Below, piece by piece: positions 1-7,106 of a stretch of DNA of 23,650 nucleotides. Position 1 is the stretch's first letter; each line of letters begins with the position of its first letter. Under the pieces are notes generated by a model. That model ran no database searches. It saw only the letters and a program-made list of their open reading frames with translations, and was not told the origin of the DNA. The stretch is from a virus: IMG/VR virus record IMGVR_UViG_3300025286_001551, positions 1-23,650 of that record; one strand, written 5' to 3'. A program made the translations under genes and the position numbers.

Positions 1-1031
1 ACATCAGATCTATCATCGAGGACCATATTAGATAAGTTAACATTGCCAAGGCAGCAATTACCGTAGCTTGGTAGAGATATCTCTCCGCATGGATTTGTGG
101 AGTCGAGGGATTCAAAATAAGATACATTAGTGAAGCTATTGGCAAGATCAATATTGTAAACGCCAGGGTCTCCAGACTCGACAGCATTTTCCCAAATAGT
201 CTTCCAAAGATCCCTTGCTTTGATTTGTCCTTCTCCCACATATTTAAACTCATCCTTCCAATGCTTTTGATAGAAGTTTTTAGCTCTGGTTATAGCATCT
301 TCTTTATCGAGACCAGTTACCATAATCTCTTCATACACTTCTGGTTGCTGTTCGTTCTCTCTGGCTAACACATAAGGGTGGTACTTCTTATTGTTAAATG
401 TAAAATACCAGTCCTCATCTAACTCTACAGCCTCAAGAAATCTATTAGTAATAGCAACTGAAATGTTAAAGTTATTTAGTTCACCTTTGTCCAGTTTTAC
501 ATGAAGAAAATCCATTAAATCTGGATGTGTTACATTAAGTATACCCATGAGTGCGGTTCGACGGTTCTTACCTGCTCTAACATGGTCTCCAATCTCATTG
601 ATCATTTTAAGTACAGAGACAGATCCGGGAGCAGAATTAGCAACATTACCAATGTCATCCCCTTTAGGTCTAATCTTAGAGACATTAAATCCAATGCCTC
701 CACCAGCACAAGAGATCTGGTACATATCTGCTACGGTCTTACCTATACTTGCTACATTATCTTCAGGTACAATGACATAACAGTTGAGCATATTGTAGCT
801 ACCACCATTTCTTCCTGCACCGTAGATAATCCTACCCCCAGGAATAAAGTCTCCACTCCCCACTATATCATAAAATAGTTTCTCTACTTTCTCCTTATCC
901 GAATCCTTCTCAGCAGTAGCTACAGACCTAGCAATAACTTTAGCTCTCTCAGCCCACTTAGTTTCCCCTGGGTATGCGTATCTCGTATCAAAGATCTCTT
1001 GTCCCAGTTCGGATAATTTTACTTGTGCCAT
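1..1031 (-). CDS. Ribonucleotide reductase catalytic chain, probably class II (partial, 3' end beyond window)
   Basis: 343 codons are visible, open to the left edge. It would reduce ribonucleotides to deoxyribonucleotides for phage DNA synthesis. Seen: NCYV with Cys84 (the first redox cysteine of the family), a GGGIGF loop near residue 110, and NPCGEI with Asn313, Cys315 and Glu317, which match the thiyl-radical Asn/Cys/Glu set, followed by NCCLG with the second redox cysteine. There is no N-terminal ATP cone. The NRRTALMG and NPCGE context and the lack of a visible neighbouring NrdB favour an adenosylcobalamin-dependent class II enzyme (NrdJ-type), but the C-terminus and the left flank are missing, so class I is not excluded. 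The ATG start overlaps the end of the gp46-like gene by 13 bases, so it is the last visible gene of the replication operon. Confidence 0.85.
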   Translation of the reverse strand, partial: MAQVKLSELGQEIFDTRYAYPGETKWAERAKVIARSVATAEKDSDKEKVEKLFYDIVGSGDFIPGGRIIYGAGRNGGSYNMLNCYVIVPEDNVASIGKTVADMYQISCAGGGIGFNVSKIRPKGDDIGNVANSAPGSVSVLKMINEIGDHVRAGKNRRTALMGILNVTHPDLMDFLHVKLDKGELNNFNISVAITNRFLEAVELDEDWYFTFNNKKYHPYVLARENEQQPEVYEEIMVTGLDKEDAITRAKNFYQKHWKDEFKYVGEGQIKARDLWKTIWENAVESGDPGVYNIDLANSFTNVSYFESLDSTNPCGEISLPSYGNCCLGNVNLSNMVLDDRSD

Positions 1032-2542
1032 ATTTTAGATATACCTTTCTTTTTCTCCACCGTTAAACGCTTAGACGAGTCTAATAATGTCTTTAGGTGT
1101 TTGTTGTGTGTGATAACGAATATTTGTCTTGTCTTCTTCAACTCTAACAATAGATTATAGAGTCCCTGTATACCATCCTCATCTATATTCTCAGCTACTT
1201 CATCGAAAAACAATAGATTTGAGTGGTTTGTGTCTGTGAGTAGTAAAAGGTCTTTAAGAGCCATCATGATGGCAAGGTTTAGTTTTCTCTTTTCTCCTCC
1301 AGACAATGATATATAGTGTATTTCTTGGTCACCAATTTTTATGAACTCGGATAATTCCTCATCAAATTCTAAAGAAAAGTTAGGGTCCGTTAGATATGAG
1401 AGGTAGTAGTTGGTACGGTCATTAAAATACTCCAAAACATTACGAATAATATACTTAATAATTCCTTTCTCTGATAATGCCCTCTCCCAGAACCTCATTA
1501 CCTGAGATCCTGTGTGGGAAACAGCTTTCTTATCCTCAAACTCCTTAATCTTCTCTTCCTTCTCCTTCTTTAAACCTTCCAGCATCTCAGCATTACCTTG
1601 AGCCAGTCTAGCATAGTCTACGGTGTACTGAGGCTTAACTGGGAGATCTATGCTATCCATTGTAGCATACAACTCATCTAATTCAAGCTGTTTATCTGCT
1701 TTTTTCTGCTCAAAATCATCTCTAGATATAGTTTGTCCACAAGTAAGGCATTTGGGATGCTCATCCTCCATTCTCTTTTCGTAATGAGATATACCATACT
1801 GTAGAGATTCTTTTTTTCTGTCCAACTCCTCCCATAGGCGAACATTTCTATTATATACATACCATTCCTTCTCTAACTCCTCTAAATCTATATCAACATC
1901 TGTCTGCACTTTGGAGAGTTTCCTATCTAGATTCATAATGTCGTACTTGTATGTATCTATTACTGCGTCTGCTAGTTTAATTCTCTGTGAGTACTCAGAC
2001 TTATACTCTCTAATATGTTCACGCATATCAAAGATTTCATCTAGGTTAAGGAAGTTTCTAATGATATCTCTCTTAACAGCAGGAGTACAGTCCAAGAAGT
2101 TTACATCATTAGACTGACCAAAGAACATAGATGCTAATAGAACCTTATAGTTTGTACCAAGCAACTCATCAATAATAGCTTGAGAATCATTAGCATGTTT
2201 AGCTGTAATGTCTTCCCCATCTAGAGTAAGTGTCATCTTGGTAGGCTTCTTGCATCTTTCAATGCTTAAGATCTTAGTGTTATCAAGTAGGATGTTACAA
2301 CTAACCACAAGTCCTTTACCTGCCTGGGTATTAACAAGAGAAGCTTCGGTACTCTTACGAAGAGTCTTACCAGTTAGAGCAAAGTAGATAGCTTCTACGA
2401 TAGAGCTTTTACCTGACCCATTACTTCCACCAGTGTCTAAGTTCTTCCCTTTAATAATTGTTAGCCCATCAAACTTCTTCAAGTCTATACGGGCTTTCTT
2501 AATGGACAAGAAGTTTTGTATTGTTATATCTCTAATCTTCAT
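1019..2542 (-). CDS. 46: Recombination endonuclease subunit gp46-like (Rad50/SbcC ATPase)
   Basis: This is the ATPase half of a gp46/gp47 (Rad50/Mre11, SbcC/SbcD) complex that resects DNA ends and drives recombination-dependent replication. Seen in the 507 residues: Walker A GSNGSGKS at 39-46, a central charged, probably coiled region, a zinc-hook CLTC at Cys265/Cys268 at its apex, the ABC signature LSGGEK at 413-418, Walker B LLFFDE at 443-448, and a switch histidine in FVITH near 479. The length is close to T4 gp46, with the same short coiled coils. The ATG lies inside the last codons of the gp47-like gene (11-base overlap), with AAGGAG 12 bases upstream, so translation is probably coupled. 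All catalytic motifs are intact. Confidence 0.95.
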   Translation of the reverse strand: MKIRDITIQNFLSIKKARIDLKKFDGLTIIKGKNLDTGGSNGSGKSSIVEAIYFALTGKTLRKSTEASLVNTQAGKGLVVSCNILLDNTKILSIERCKKPTKMTLTLDGEDITAKHANDSQAIIDELLGTNYKVLLASMFFGQSNDVNFLDCTPAVKRDIIRNFLNLDEIFDMREHIREYKSEYSQRIKLADAVIDTYKYDIMNLDRKLSKVQTDVDIDLEELEKEWYVYNRNVRLWEELDRKKESLQYGISHYEKRMEDEHPKCLTCGQTISRDDFEQKKADKQLELDELYATMDSIDLPVKPQYTVDYARLAQGNAEMLEGLKKEKEEKIKEFEDKKAVSHTGSQVMRFWERALSEKGIIKYIIRNVLEYFNDRTNYYLSYLTDPNFSLEFDEELSEFIKIGDQEIHYISLSGGEKRKLNLAIMMALKDLLLLTDTNHSNLLFFDEVAENIDEDGIQGLYNLLLELKKTRQIFVITHNKHLKTLLDSSKRLTVEKKKGISKIWHK

Positions 2543-3542
2543 CTGGTAGTGGGTCTCCTTTCTTGAGCAGAGAGTATCCTTCCATTAAATTTTCTTTAGT
2601 TAAGGTAGGAGATACATCGCAGTTCTCGACATAATCAGTAATGATTTGCTCGTTAATCGTAAACAAATCTCTATTAGGTTTATACTTAGATATCTCATCA
2701 TCATCTCCAAACGCAGGGGCTACTTTAATATCTAACTCCTCTACACGCAAGTTCTCAGATAATTCAGAGGCAGACTCATCTGATCGTAATGATACTCGTA
2801 ACATAGTATACCAACTAGCGTCACTTAATTCTTCTGCTCTGTTGTTAGCCTCCTCTAAAGAGGTTACCACATGTCTTGGTCCGAATCGTACTTCTTTGAA
2901 CTCTTCCCTGACAGGTCCGACTGATTCCTCATGAAGGACAAGATAATATCCTTGGGTTCCTGCTTCACCATAGTTTGTGCTGTATGGAGTGCCAAGAATT
3001 GTAACCAATCCATTTTGTTTAAAGTTATGAATATGTCCAAGGTAAGTTTTACACTTAAAGTCAGAGATGCTAAGAGTAGAATCGGCATCACCAACAGAAT
3101 TGAGGCTACCGAGATAACCAAAGTGCCCAAAAGCTTTAGCGTCTTTAGGACAGCGTGACAAGTACGCTCTAGTAGTGTTCTCATTTTCGTAATGAGGGAT
3201 GAAATATTTATCATTATAAGCTCCAAAATGGTTCCAAACATGGACATACTGAGATCTATACACTTCTAATGCTGTCAACCCGTTATCTGATTTATCAGCA
3301 GAGTCATGATTACCCCTTAACAGGTGTACATTTATATTAGCATCTGTCCAAATGTCTAACAACTCTTTAAACCCAACCAACACCCTGGGGCTGGGATTTC
3401 TATGCATGAAGATATCCCCTAGAAAAATAATCTCATCAGGATTCTCGTCAACAATAATAGATTCTATAGTAGCTAGTTGAGCATTAAGATGCCCCCTACT
3501 TTTACTATCTAAATGAATGTCTCCAATAACTACAGTTTTCAT
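2532..3542 (-). CDS. 47: Recombination endonuclease subunit gp47-like (Mre11/SbcD nuclease)
   Basis: This is the metallophosphoesterase nuclease partner of the gp46-like ATPase. The 336 residues carry the Mre11-family metal-binding series: GDIHLD at 7-12, LGDIF at 41-45, GNHDS at 77-81, a histidine in FGH at 140, and GHIH at 169-172. The length matches T4 gp47 (about 340). Its ATG overlaps the stop of the polymerase piece as ATGA and its own end overlaps gp46 by 11 bases, so polymerase, gp47 and gp46 appear translationally coupled. The acidic C-terminus probably holds the partner-binding region, by analogy with the family. No missing residues are visible. Confidence 0.95.
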   Translation of the reverse strand: MKTVVIGDIHLDSKSRGHLNAQLATIESIIVDENPDEIIFLGDIFMHRNPSPRVLVGFKELLDIWTDANINVHLLRGNHDSADKSDNGLTALEVYRSQYVHVWNHFGAYNDKYFIPHYENENTTRAYLSRCPKDAKAFGHFGYLGSLNSVGDADSTLSISDFKCKTYLGHIHNFKQNGLVTILGTPYSTNYGEAGTQGYYLVLHEESVGPVREEFKEVRFGPRHVVTSLEEANNRAEELSDASWYTMLRVSLRSDESASELSENLRVEELDIKVAPAFGDDDEISKYKPNRDLFTINEQIITDYVENCDVSPTLTKENLMEGYSLLKKGDPLPDED

Positions 3543-4612
3543 AGAACAGGTCTCCCATCTTTAAACTCTACCTCTTTACCATCCCCAAAGGAAGTACCTA
3601 CTTCAGCATCAATCTTCAATGGGAGGTTAAACTGGATACCAAAATCTTTTTTAACTGTCTTATAATTCACCATCTCATCGTACACGATCTCTAGTACCTC
3701 CTCCACCTCATCGTGAGGAGCAATAATCTCTACAGAGTCATGTACGGTGGCTACTATACGGGCATTGAGCCCCTTAAACGATTCCGTGATACCCTTGATC
3801 GCACAGAGCAGTATGTCAGATGCTGCACTCTGGATTGTGAAATTGAGCCCTTGTCGGAGCGCACCTTTAGAGACTTGATTATCGCGTGAGCGTACATCAG
3901 GAAGATTCCTCCTCCTGCCAAATATAGTATAAGCATATTGGTTTTGTCTAATAAAATCATGGACGAAATCCATGTAGCGGAAAATGCCAGGATAAACTTC
4001 TGCGTACTTTTCAATTATCTTTTCTGATCTTCTTTGTGAGATGCCTGTAGTTTCCGAAAGTCGGTATGCTCCTCCTCCATAAGCAATAAGGAACGATACC
4101 GCTTTAGCAATCTGTCGCTCCTGCTTCTTAATTTTCTCTTCTTTCTTTTGGAACAACAGACTTGCCGTATAAGTATGTAGATCTACTCCAGCAGTAAATG
4201 CCTCCTGCATCTTAGTTTCTTTTGCTATGTGTGCTAGAACTCTCAACTCCATCGCTGCATAGTCTACAGTAATAAATGAGTGTCCTTCAGGAGCAGTAAA
4301 CATACTCCTGATATTGTGCTTGTCTTCTCTAGGTAATGTATGAAAGGAGACTCCCATATTACTATAAGAAGCACAACTAAGACGACCAGTTAAAGTCCCG
4401 TCCATTCGGTAATCTACATACACCTTATTAACATCATTAAAGTCTACTGCTCTCTTAATACCATTCACATAAGTATTATACAGCTTCTGTACTTTGCGTA
4501 GCTCTAGTAAGGAATCTAACCAACTCTTAGCTTCACGCAAATCTTCCGTAGACTTCTTGCTAATGTAGTCTTCGCTGATTTGCTTGTCTAGATTCTTATT
4601 TCTTCTTACCAC
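3539..4612 (-). CDS. Family A DNA polymerase, palm/fingers piece (third of three polymerase ORFs)
   Basis: This carries the nucleotidyl-transfer half of the replicative polymerase. Seen in the 357 residues: TGRLS at 75-79, motif A with catalytic Asp117 in DYAAMELR, motif B with Arg166, Lys170, Phe174 and Tyr178 in the exact spacing of E. coli Pol I R754/K758/F762/Y766, a QSAASD segment near 260, and motif C HDS with catalytic Asp292. It lacks most of the thumb and all of the exonuclease domain, which lie in the two upstream ORFs. It starts at GTG inside the end of the middle piece, with GGAG (4623-4626) ten bases upstream; the reading frame is shifted +1 relative to that piece. A stop at 4619-4621 prevents an in-frame upstream extension. 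The 3' end overlaps gp47 as ATGA. Confidence 0.93.
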   Translation of the reverse strand: MVRRNKNLDKQISEDYISKKSTEDLREAKSWLDSLLELRKVQKLYNTYVNGIKRAVDFNDVNKVYVDYRMDGTLTGRLSCASYSNMGVSFHTLPREDKHNIRSMFTAPEGHSFITVDYAAMELRVLAHIAKETKMQEAFTAGVDLHTYTASLLFQKKEEKIKKQERQIAKAVSFLIAYGGGAYRLSETTGISQRRSEKIIEKYAEVYPGIFRYMDFVHDFIRQNQYAYTIFGRRRNLPDVRSRDNQVSKGALRQGLNFTIQSAASDILLCAIKGITESFKGLNARIVATVHDSVEIIAPHDEVEEVLEIVYDEMVNYKTVKKDFGIQFNLPLKIDAEVGTSFGDGKEVEFKDGRPVL

Positions 4613-5081
4613 GCTTCTCTAGCTCCGCTTCAATTTGTGTGAGTAATGTGTCTAGGGATTGTTTGTTGGTGGAGGGGCTACCCTTGTCTGTCATTATAGG
4701 TGGGTAAAAGCCGAACCCCTCATCAGAGTAGAGAATATCTATAAGATCTTTTGTAGACAACAAGTTTGCAGTCTTCGCTACCTTGTCTGACACATACAAT
4801 CCATCTTCAATATCCATCAACAACTGATTCAGGGTTCGGCCCACCACACCCAACTCATCTAAGCTAACATCCAATCCTTTATATTCAATGTCTGCGAATA
4901 CAGGGAAAAGAGGAGAAAGAAGTTTGTCTAGCACAGGTAATGTCCCGTTCGCCACCAGTTTATCCTTTAGCTCATCATATATCCTCAAAGTATAAGACGC
5001 ATCTAAAGCATTACCTGTAGCGCACTCCTCCAAAGTAAGTGCTGCCCAATCAAACTTCTTTCCCTCTTTTACCGTAAGCAC
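4596..5081 (-). CDS. Family A DNA polymerase, exonuclease-III-motif/thumb piece (second of three ORFs)
   Basis: This 161-residue ORF is the middle of a split polymerase. Its first 40 residues finish the 3'-5' exonuclease domain: the ALDASYTL segment holds Asp27 of the Exo III motif. The tyrosine expected four residues earlier in the DEDDy motif is Gly23. The rest reads as the thumb: a VFADIEYKGLDV segment near residue 65, then a loop ending in SPSTNKQSLDTL, which in intact polymerases leads straight into the ELRKVQKLYNTYV helix that begins the next ORF. The GTG start overlaps the upstream TAG as TAGTG, with GGAG (5090-5093) eight bases before it. A protein of this composition is unlikely to act alone, so it presumably assembles with its neighbours or is joined to them by frameshifting. 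Confidence 0.85.
   Translation of the reverse strand: MLTVKEGKKFDWAALTLEECATGNALDASYTLRIYDELKDKLVANGTLPVLDKLLSPLFPVFADIEYKGLDVSLDELGVVGRTLNQLLMDIEDGLYVSDKVAKTANLLSTKDLIDILYSDEGFGFYPPIMTDKGSPSTNKQSLDTLLTQIEAELEKRGKKK
4623..4626 (-). promoter_or_regulatory. Internal Shine-Dalgarno at polymerase junction 2
   Basis: GGAG lies ten bases before the GTG at 4612, within the last codons of the middle polymerase piece. Its purine-rich context suits re-initiation. It decides the choice of GTG as the start of the palm/fingers piece, because an in-frame stop closes the frame at 4619-4621. Confidence 0.5.
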
Positions 5082-6091
5082 TAGAAGTTCTCCAATTCTT
5101 CAGGGAAGAAGAGTTTCACTAGATCCATGAGACTCTTCGGGAGGACTTCATTATACAGGTGTGCCATTATTTTTGTATCGTATACATTCACAGGAGAAAT
5201 ACCATACTTGAGGAGGAACTTAATATCAAACTTACAGTTCTGGAGGATCTTCTTATTAGCCTGATTCTCCAGCACCCACTTCACATGAGTACCAAGTATA
5301 CTAGCAGCCTCTTCCTCAGTAAAAGGGCTTTCTCTATGAAATATGGGAATAACCCAATTTCCTTTGTGAGTACTAAAGGCTATGGTCATGATGGTGTCTG
5401 TTAAAAAGTTAAGCCCTGTGGTTTCAATATCACACGCTAGGTCATCACTAGTTTGGGCTAACTCATCACAGACCTCCTCAACCTCCTCCATAGTAGAGAG
5501 CAGAGTGTAATCAAAGTCTGCCTTGGTTGTATTTCCAAACACATACTTATCAACAGCGTTCTTAATGTCCCTCTCAAAGAGAAACTTATTCTTAGGCTCA
5601 ACCACTACCTGATATGGGTGGTACAAAGGAACCACATTATAATCTTCGTACTTGTACAGGGAGCCTCTCTTATTAGTAATCCCAGACTTTTTAATAAGCA
5701 TCTTCATAGCTAGGTTTCCACAAACGAACACTAACTTGGGCTTATAATTCTCTATAGTATGGGACAAGTGGGCTCGACAAACCTCCCTATCTGAGGGGGT
5801 CATGTCAGCATCTTTAACACTCGGACACTTAACTGAGGGAGAGAATGCATACGAAACTTTAAGTGGGACTATAATATCTTCGATAAGATCTTTTGCTTGC
5901 TTAGGTAGAGGGATACACTTCCCACTATTTTTACAGGCGTAAGACTCAGTAACAAATAGTACATCTACAGGCTTAACATCCTCATAATCAACAATACAAT
6001 GTTCAGACTTGTTGATCTTAAGAATGGAGCAACCCTCACATAAGGGGTTGATACCAACTCCGCTCTCAGCATATAAATTATTAAGGTTCAT
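5081..6091 (-). CDS. UDG-like domain fused to 3'-5' exonuclease N-terminal part (first of three polymerase ORFs)
   Basis: Residues 1 to about 185 resemble the uracil-DNA glycosylase superfamily found at the front of SPO1-type polymerases. Cys18-x2-Cys21 and Cys89-x15-Cys105 have the spacing of the Fe-S ligands of family 4 UDGs, and HP at 158-159 corresponds to the second active-site motif. The first active-site motif (normally GEAPG) reads VTESY, so glycosylase activity is doubtful. Residues 200-336 begin the DEDD exonuclease: Exo I DIETTGL with Asp221/Glu223 and Exo II NCKFD with Asn285/Asp289. The ORF stops at FFPEELENF, just before the Exo III motif encoded in the next ORF, one base back in frame. 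Its ATG shares the bases CATG with the divergent sigma-factor start, and no clear ribosome binding site is visible. Confidence 0.85.
   Translation of the reverse strand: MNLNNLYAESGVGINPLCEGCSILKINKSEHCIVDYEDVKPVDVLFVTESYACKNSGKCIPLPKQAKDLIEDIIVPLKVSYAFSPSVKCPSVKDADMTPSDREVCRAHLSHTIENYKPKLVFVCGNLAMKMLIKKSGITNKRGSLYKYEDYNVVPLYHPYQVVVEPKNKFLFERDIKNAVDKYVFGNTTKADFDYTLLSTMEEVEEVCDELAQTSDDLACDIETTGLNFLTDTIMTIAFSTHKGNWVIPIFHRESPFTEEEAASILGTHVKWVLENQANKKILQNCKFDIKFLLKYGISPVNVYDTKIMAHLYNEVLPKSLMDLVKLFFPEELENF
5090..5093 (-). promoter_or_regulatory. Internal Shine-Dalgarno at polymerase junction 1
   Basis: GGAG lies eight bases before the GTG at 5081, inside the last codons of the UDG/exonuclease piece. 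It supports re-initiation at TAGTG rather than ribosomal slippage; no X-XXY-YYZ slippery heptamer is present at the join. Confidence 0.6.
6072..6079 (+). promoter_or_regulatory. Possible late-type promoter element before the sigma-factor gene
   Basis: TATAAATT matches the T4 late promoter TATAAATA in 7 of 8 positions and ends 10 bases before the plus-strand ATG at 6090. It lies inside the start of the divergent polymerase gene, so a chance match in AT-rich coding sequence is possible. Confidence 0.35.
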
Positions 6092-6431
6092 GGCGAAACA
6101 CTACATAGACAACGACAGATTTGAGGAACTGATCTTATTATACCAGAACGAATCCACAAAACATCAGGAAGAGCTATTTTCTTTGTTCGACCTATTAATT
6201 CAGAATATTATTAACTCTTACGGGTTCGATGTAGAAAGGGATGATGCCAAGCAAGAGTGCTTTCTACTAATCCTAAAGACTATAGGAAAATTCAAACCAG
6301 AGAATGGAAAAGCTTTTAATTACTTCACTACTATTATAATGAATAACTTAAGGCTTATCTATACAAAGAATAAAAAATACCTGTCTAAATTAGAGGCTTA
6401 TGAAGAAATAATTAAGAACAGGTCTAAATAA
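6090..6431 (+). CDS. 55: Late-transcription sigma factor, T4 gp55-like
   Basis: A 113-residue protein resembling T4 gp55, the small sigma factor that directs host RNA polymerase to late promoters. The segment from about residue 52 to 95 (AKQECFLLILKTIGKF, then KAFNYFTTIIMNNL, then a Lys/Tyr-rich stretch) matches the sigma region 2 pattern of gp55 proteins, in which an acidic/aromatic helix is followed by an F-x-Y-F-T helix that reads the -10 box. The protein is shorter than T4 gp55 (185 residues). The ATG at 6090 is preferred over an in-frame ATG at 6009, which would lie deep in the polymerase gene; AAGG sits three bases before 6090. Being plus-strand in a minus-strand block, it probably has its own promoter. 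Several gaps in this window carry gp55-type promoter matches. Confidence 0.7.
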   Translation: MAKHYIDNDRFEELILLYQNESTKHQEELFSLFDLLIQNIINSYGFDVERDDAKQECFLLILKTIGKFKPENGKAFNYFTTIIMNNLRLIYTKNKKYLSKLEAYEEIIKNRSK

Positions 6432-6437
6432 GTCGTA

Positions 6438-6767
6438 TTACCTCTCCAACCCCAGCCGCTTACAAATATCAGTTACATGATTAGTAACCACCACCCTCTT
6501 ATCATTACCTCTTCCCTCAAGAATTACCAACGAGGGAACCTTATCTAATTTCCAAATTACAAAACTGTGGGGAGCGTCAAAAGAGTTTATGATGCTAACT
6601 GATCTCTTGGAAGGGTTGCTTTCTAGCCTCTGTACCAAGTTATCAGAAACTTTATCCCAAAGAGACGTAAAAAGAATAAACTCTCTAGATCCCCTAATCT
6701 TCTGATCCTTAATAAGTTTATTGAGTTCGTTTTCTTTTATAATTTTTCTGGGTGGATGATTAATCAT
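6438..6767 (-). CDS. Small protein with a probable thioredoxin-like fold lacking the CxxC motif
   Basis: 109 residues. The order of elements suggests a thioredoxin fold: a strand ILFTSLW, a helix where the WCxxC active site would be (LWDKVSDNL here), a strand SVSIINSF, then KVPSLVIL, which looks like the cis-proline strand, and a final helix. There are no cysteines at the active-site position; the only Cys is near the C-terminus. So it cannot be a redox thioredoxin and, if the fold is right, would be a binding or structural variant. It could equally be an unrelated small phage protein. The start is ATGA-overlapped with the upstream 112-residue gene, so the two are coupled. It converges with the sigma gene, whose stop is 6 bases away, with no terminator hairpin seen. 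Confidence 0.6.
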   Translation of the reverse strand: MINHPPRKIIKENELNKLIKDQKIRGSREFILFTSLWDKVSDNLVQRLESNPSKRSVSIINSFDAPHSFVIWKLDKVPSLVILEGRGNDKRVVVTNHVTDICKRLGLER

Positions 6768-7102
6768 ATTATGTTATCTTCTGATTCCGAAATATCCTCT
6801 TCAACTTCCTTCAAAGAAACCTCTCCGTCTTCTATTTTTATAGCGTCTGCCATATGCTCAGTTACATTCTGTTCTAAGGTTGTTAAACCTAAAAAGAAGA
6901 TAGACTTAACGAATTGCTCCTCTGATAGATGCTCTGGGCACGTAACCTGCTGAAAACTAGTGTACGCTGCGGCTTCATCCTGACTTAATTTAAATGTAAT
7001 TTTCATACGATTTTTACCTCTGTAAGTTAACTTAACATTCCAGTTATTAACGTCTATCTCACCACCAGAGCAAGAAATTGGTTGAATGTCCATGTTAAAC
7101 AT
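6764..7102 (-). CDS. Hypothetical protein, 112 residues
   Basis: Not recognised. Residues 1-50 are rich in beta-type segments (NWNVKLTYRG, MKITFKLS); the second half contains a likely helix (SEEQFVKSIFFLGLTTLEQNV), and the C-terminal 25 residues are strongly acidic (EVEEDISESEDN). In-frame ATGs at 7102 and 7093 are both possible starts, neither with a strong ribosome binding site; 7102 is given. Its stop overlaps the next gene as ATGA. Its promoter region is shared with the divergent nuclease gene (29-base gap). It could be a small regulator or an accessory replication protein, but nothing in the sequence decides this. Confidence 0.6.
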   Translation of the reverse strand: MFNMDIQPISCSGGEIDVNNWNVKLTYRGKNRMKITFKLSQDEAAAYTSFQQVTCPEHLSEEQFVKSIFFLGLTTLEQNVTEHMADAIKIEDGEVSLKEVEEDISESEDNII

Positions 7103-7106
7103 ACTC

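Noticed and set aside
525-878. Two overlapping plus-strand ORFs (525-878 and 547-780)
   Set aside because: Both are shadows of the ribonucleotide reductase gene, which is open across the whole stretch with its catalytic motifs intact.
2864-3247. 127-codon minus-strand ORF in another frame
   Set aside because: It lies inside the gp47-like gene; the hydrophobic product is a frame artefact.
5081-5102. Programmed -1 frameshift at the first polymerase junction
   Set aside because: The overlap contains no X-XXY-YYZ heptamer, while a GGAG and GTG fit re-initiation; kept only as an alternative.
6009-6089. N-terminal extension of the sigma factor from an upstream ATG
   Set aside because: The extra 27 residues would lie inside the polymerase N-terminus, have no ribosome binding site and do not resemble sigma factors; the ATG at 6090 is better.
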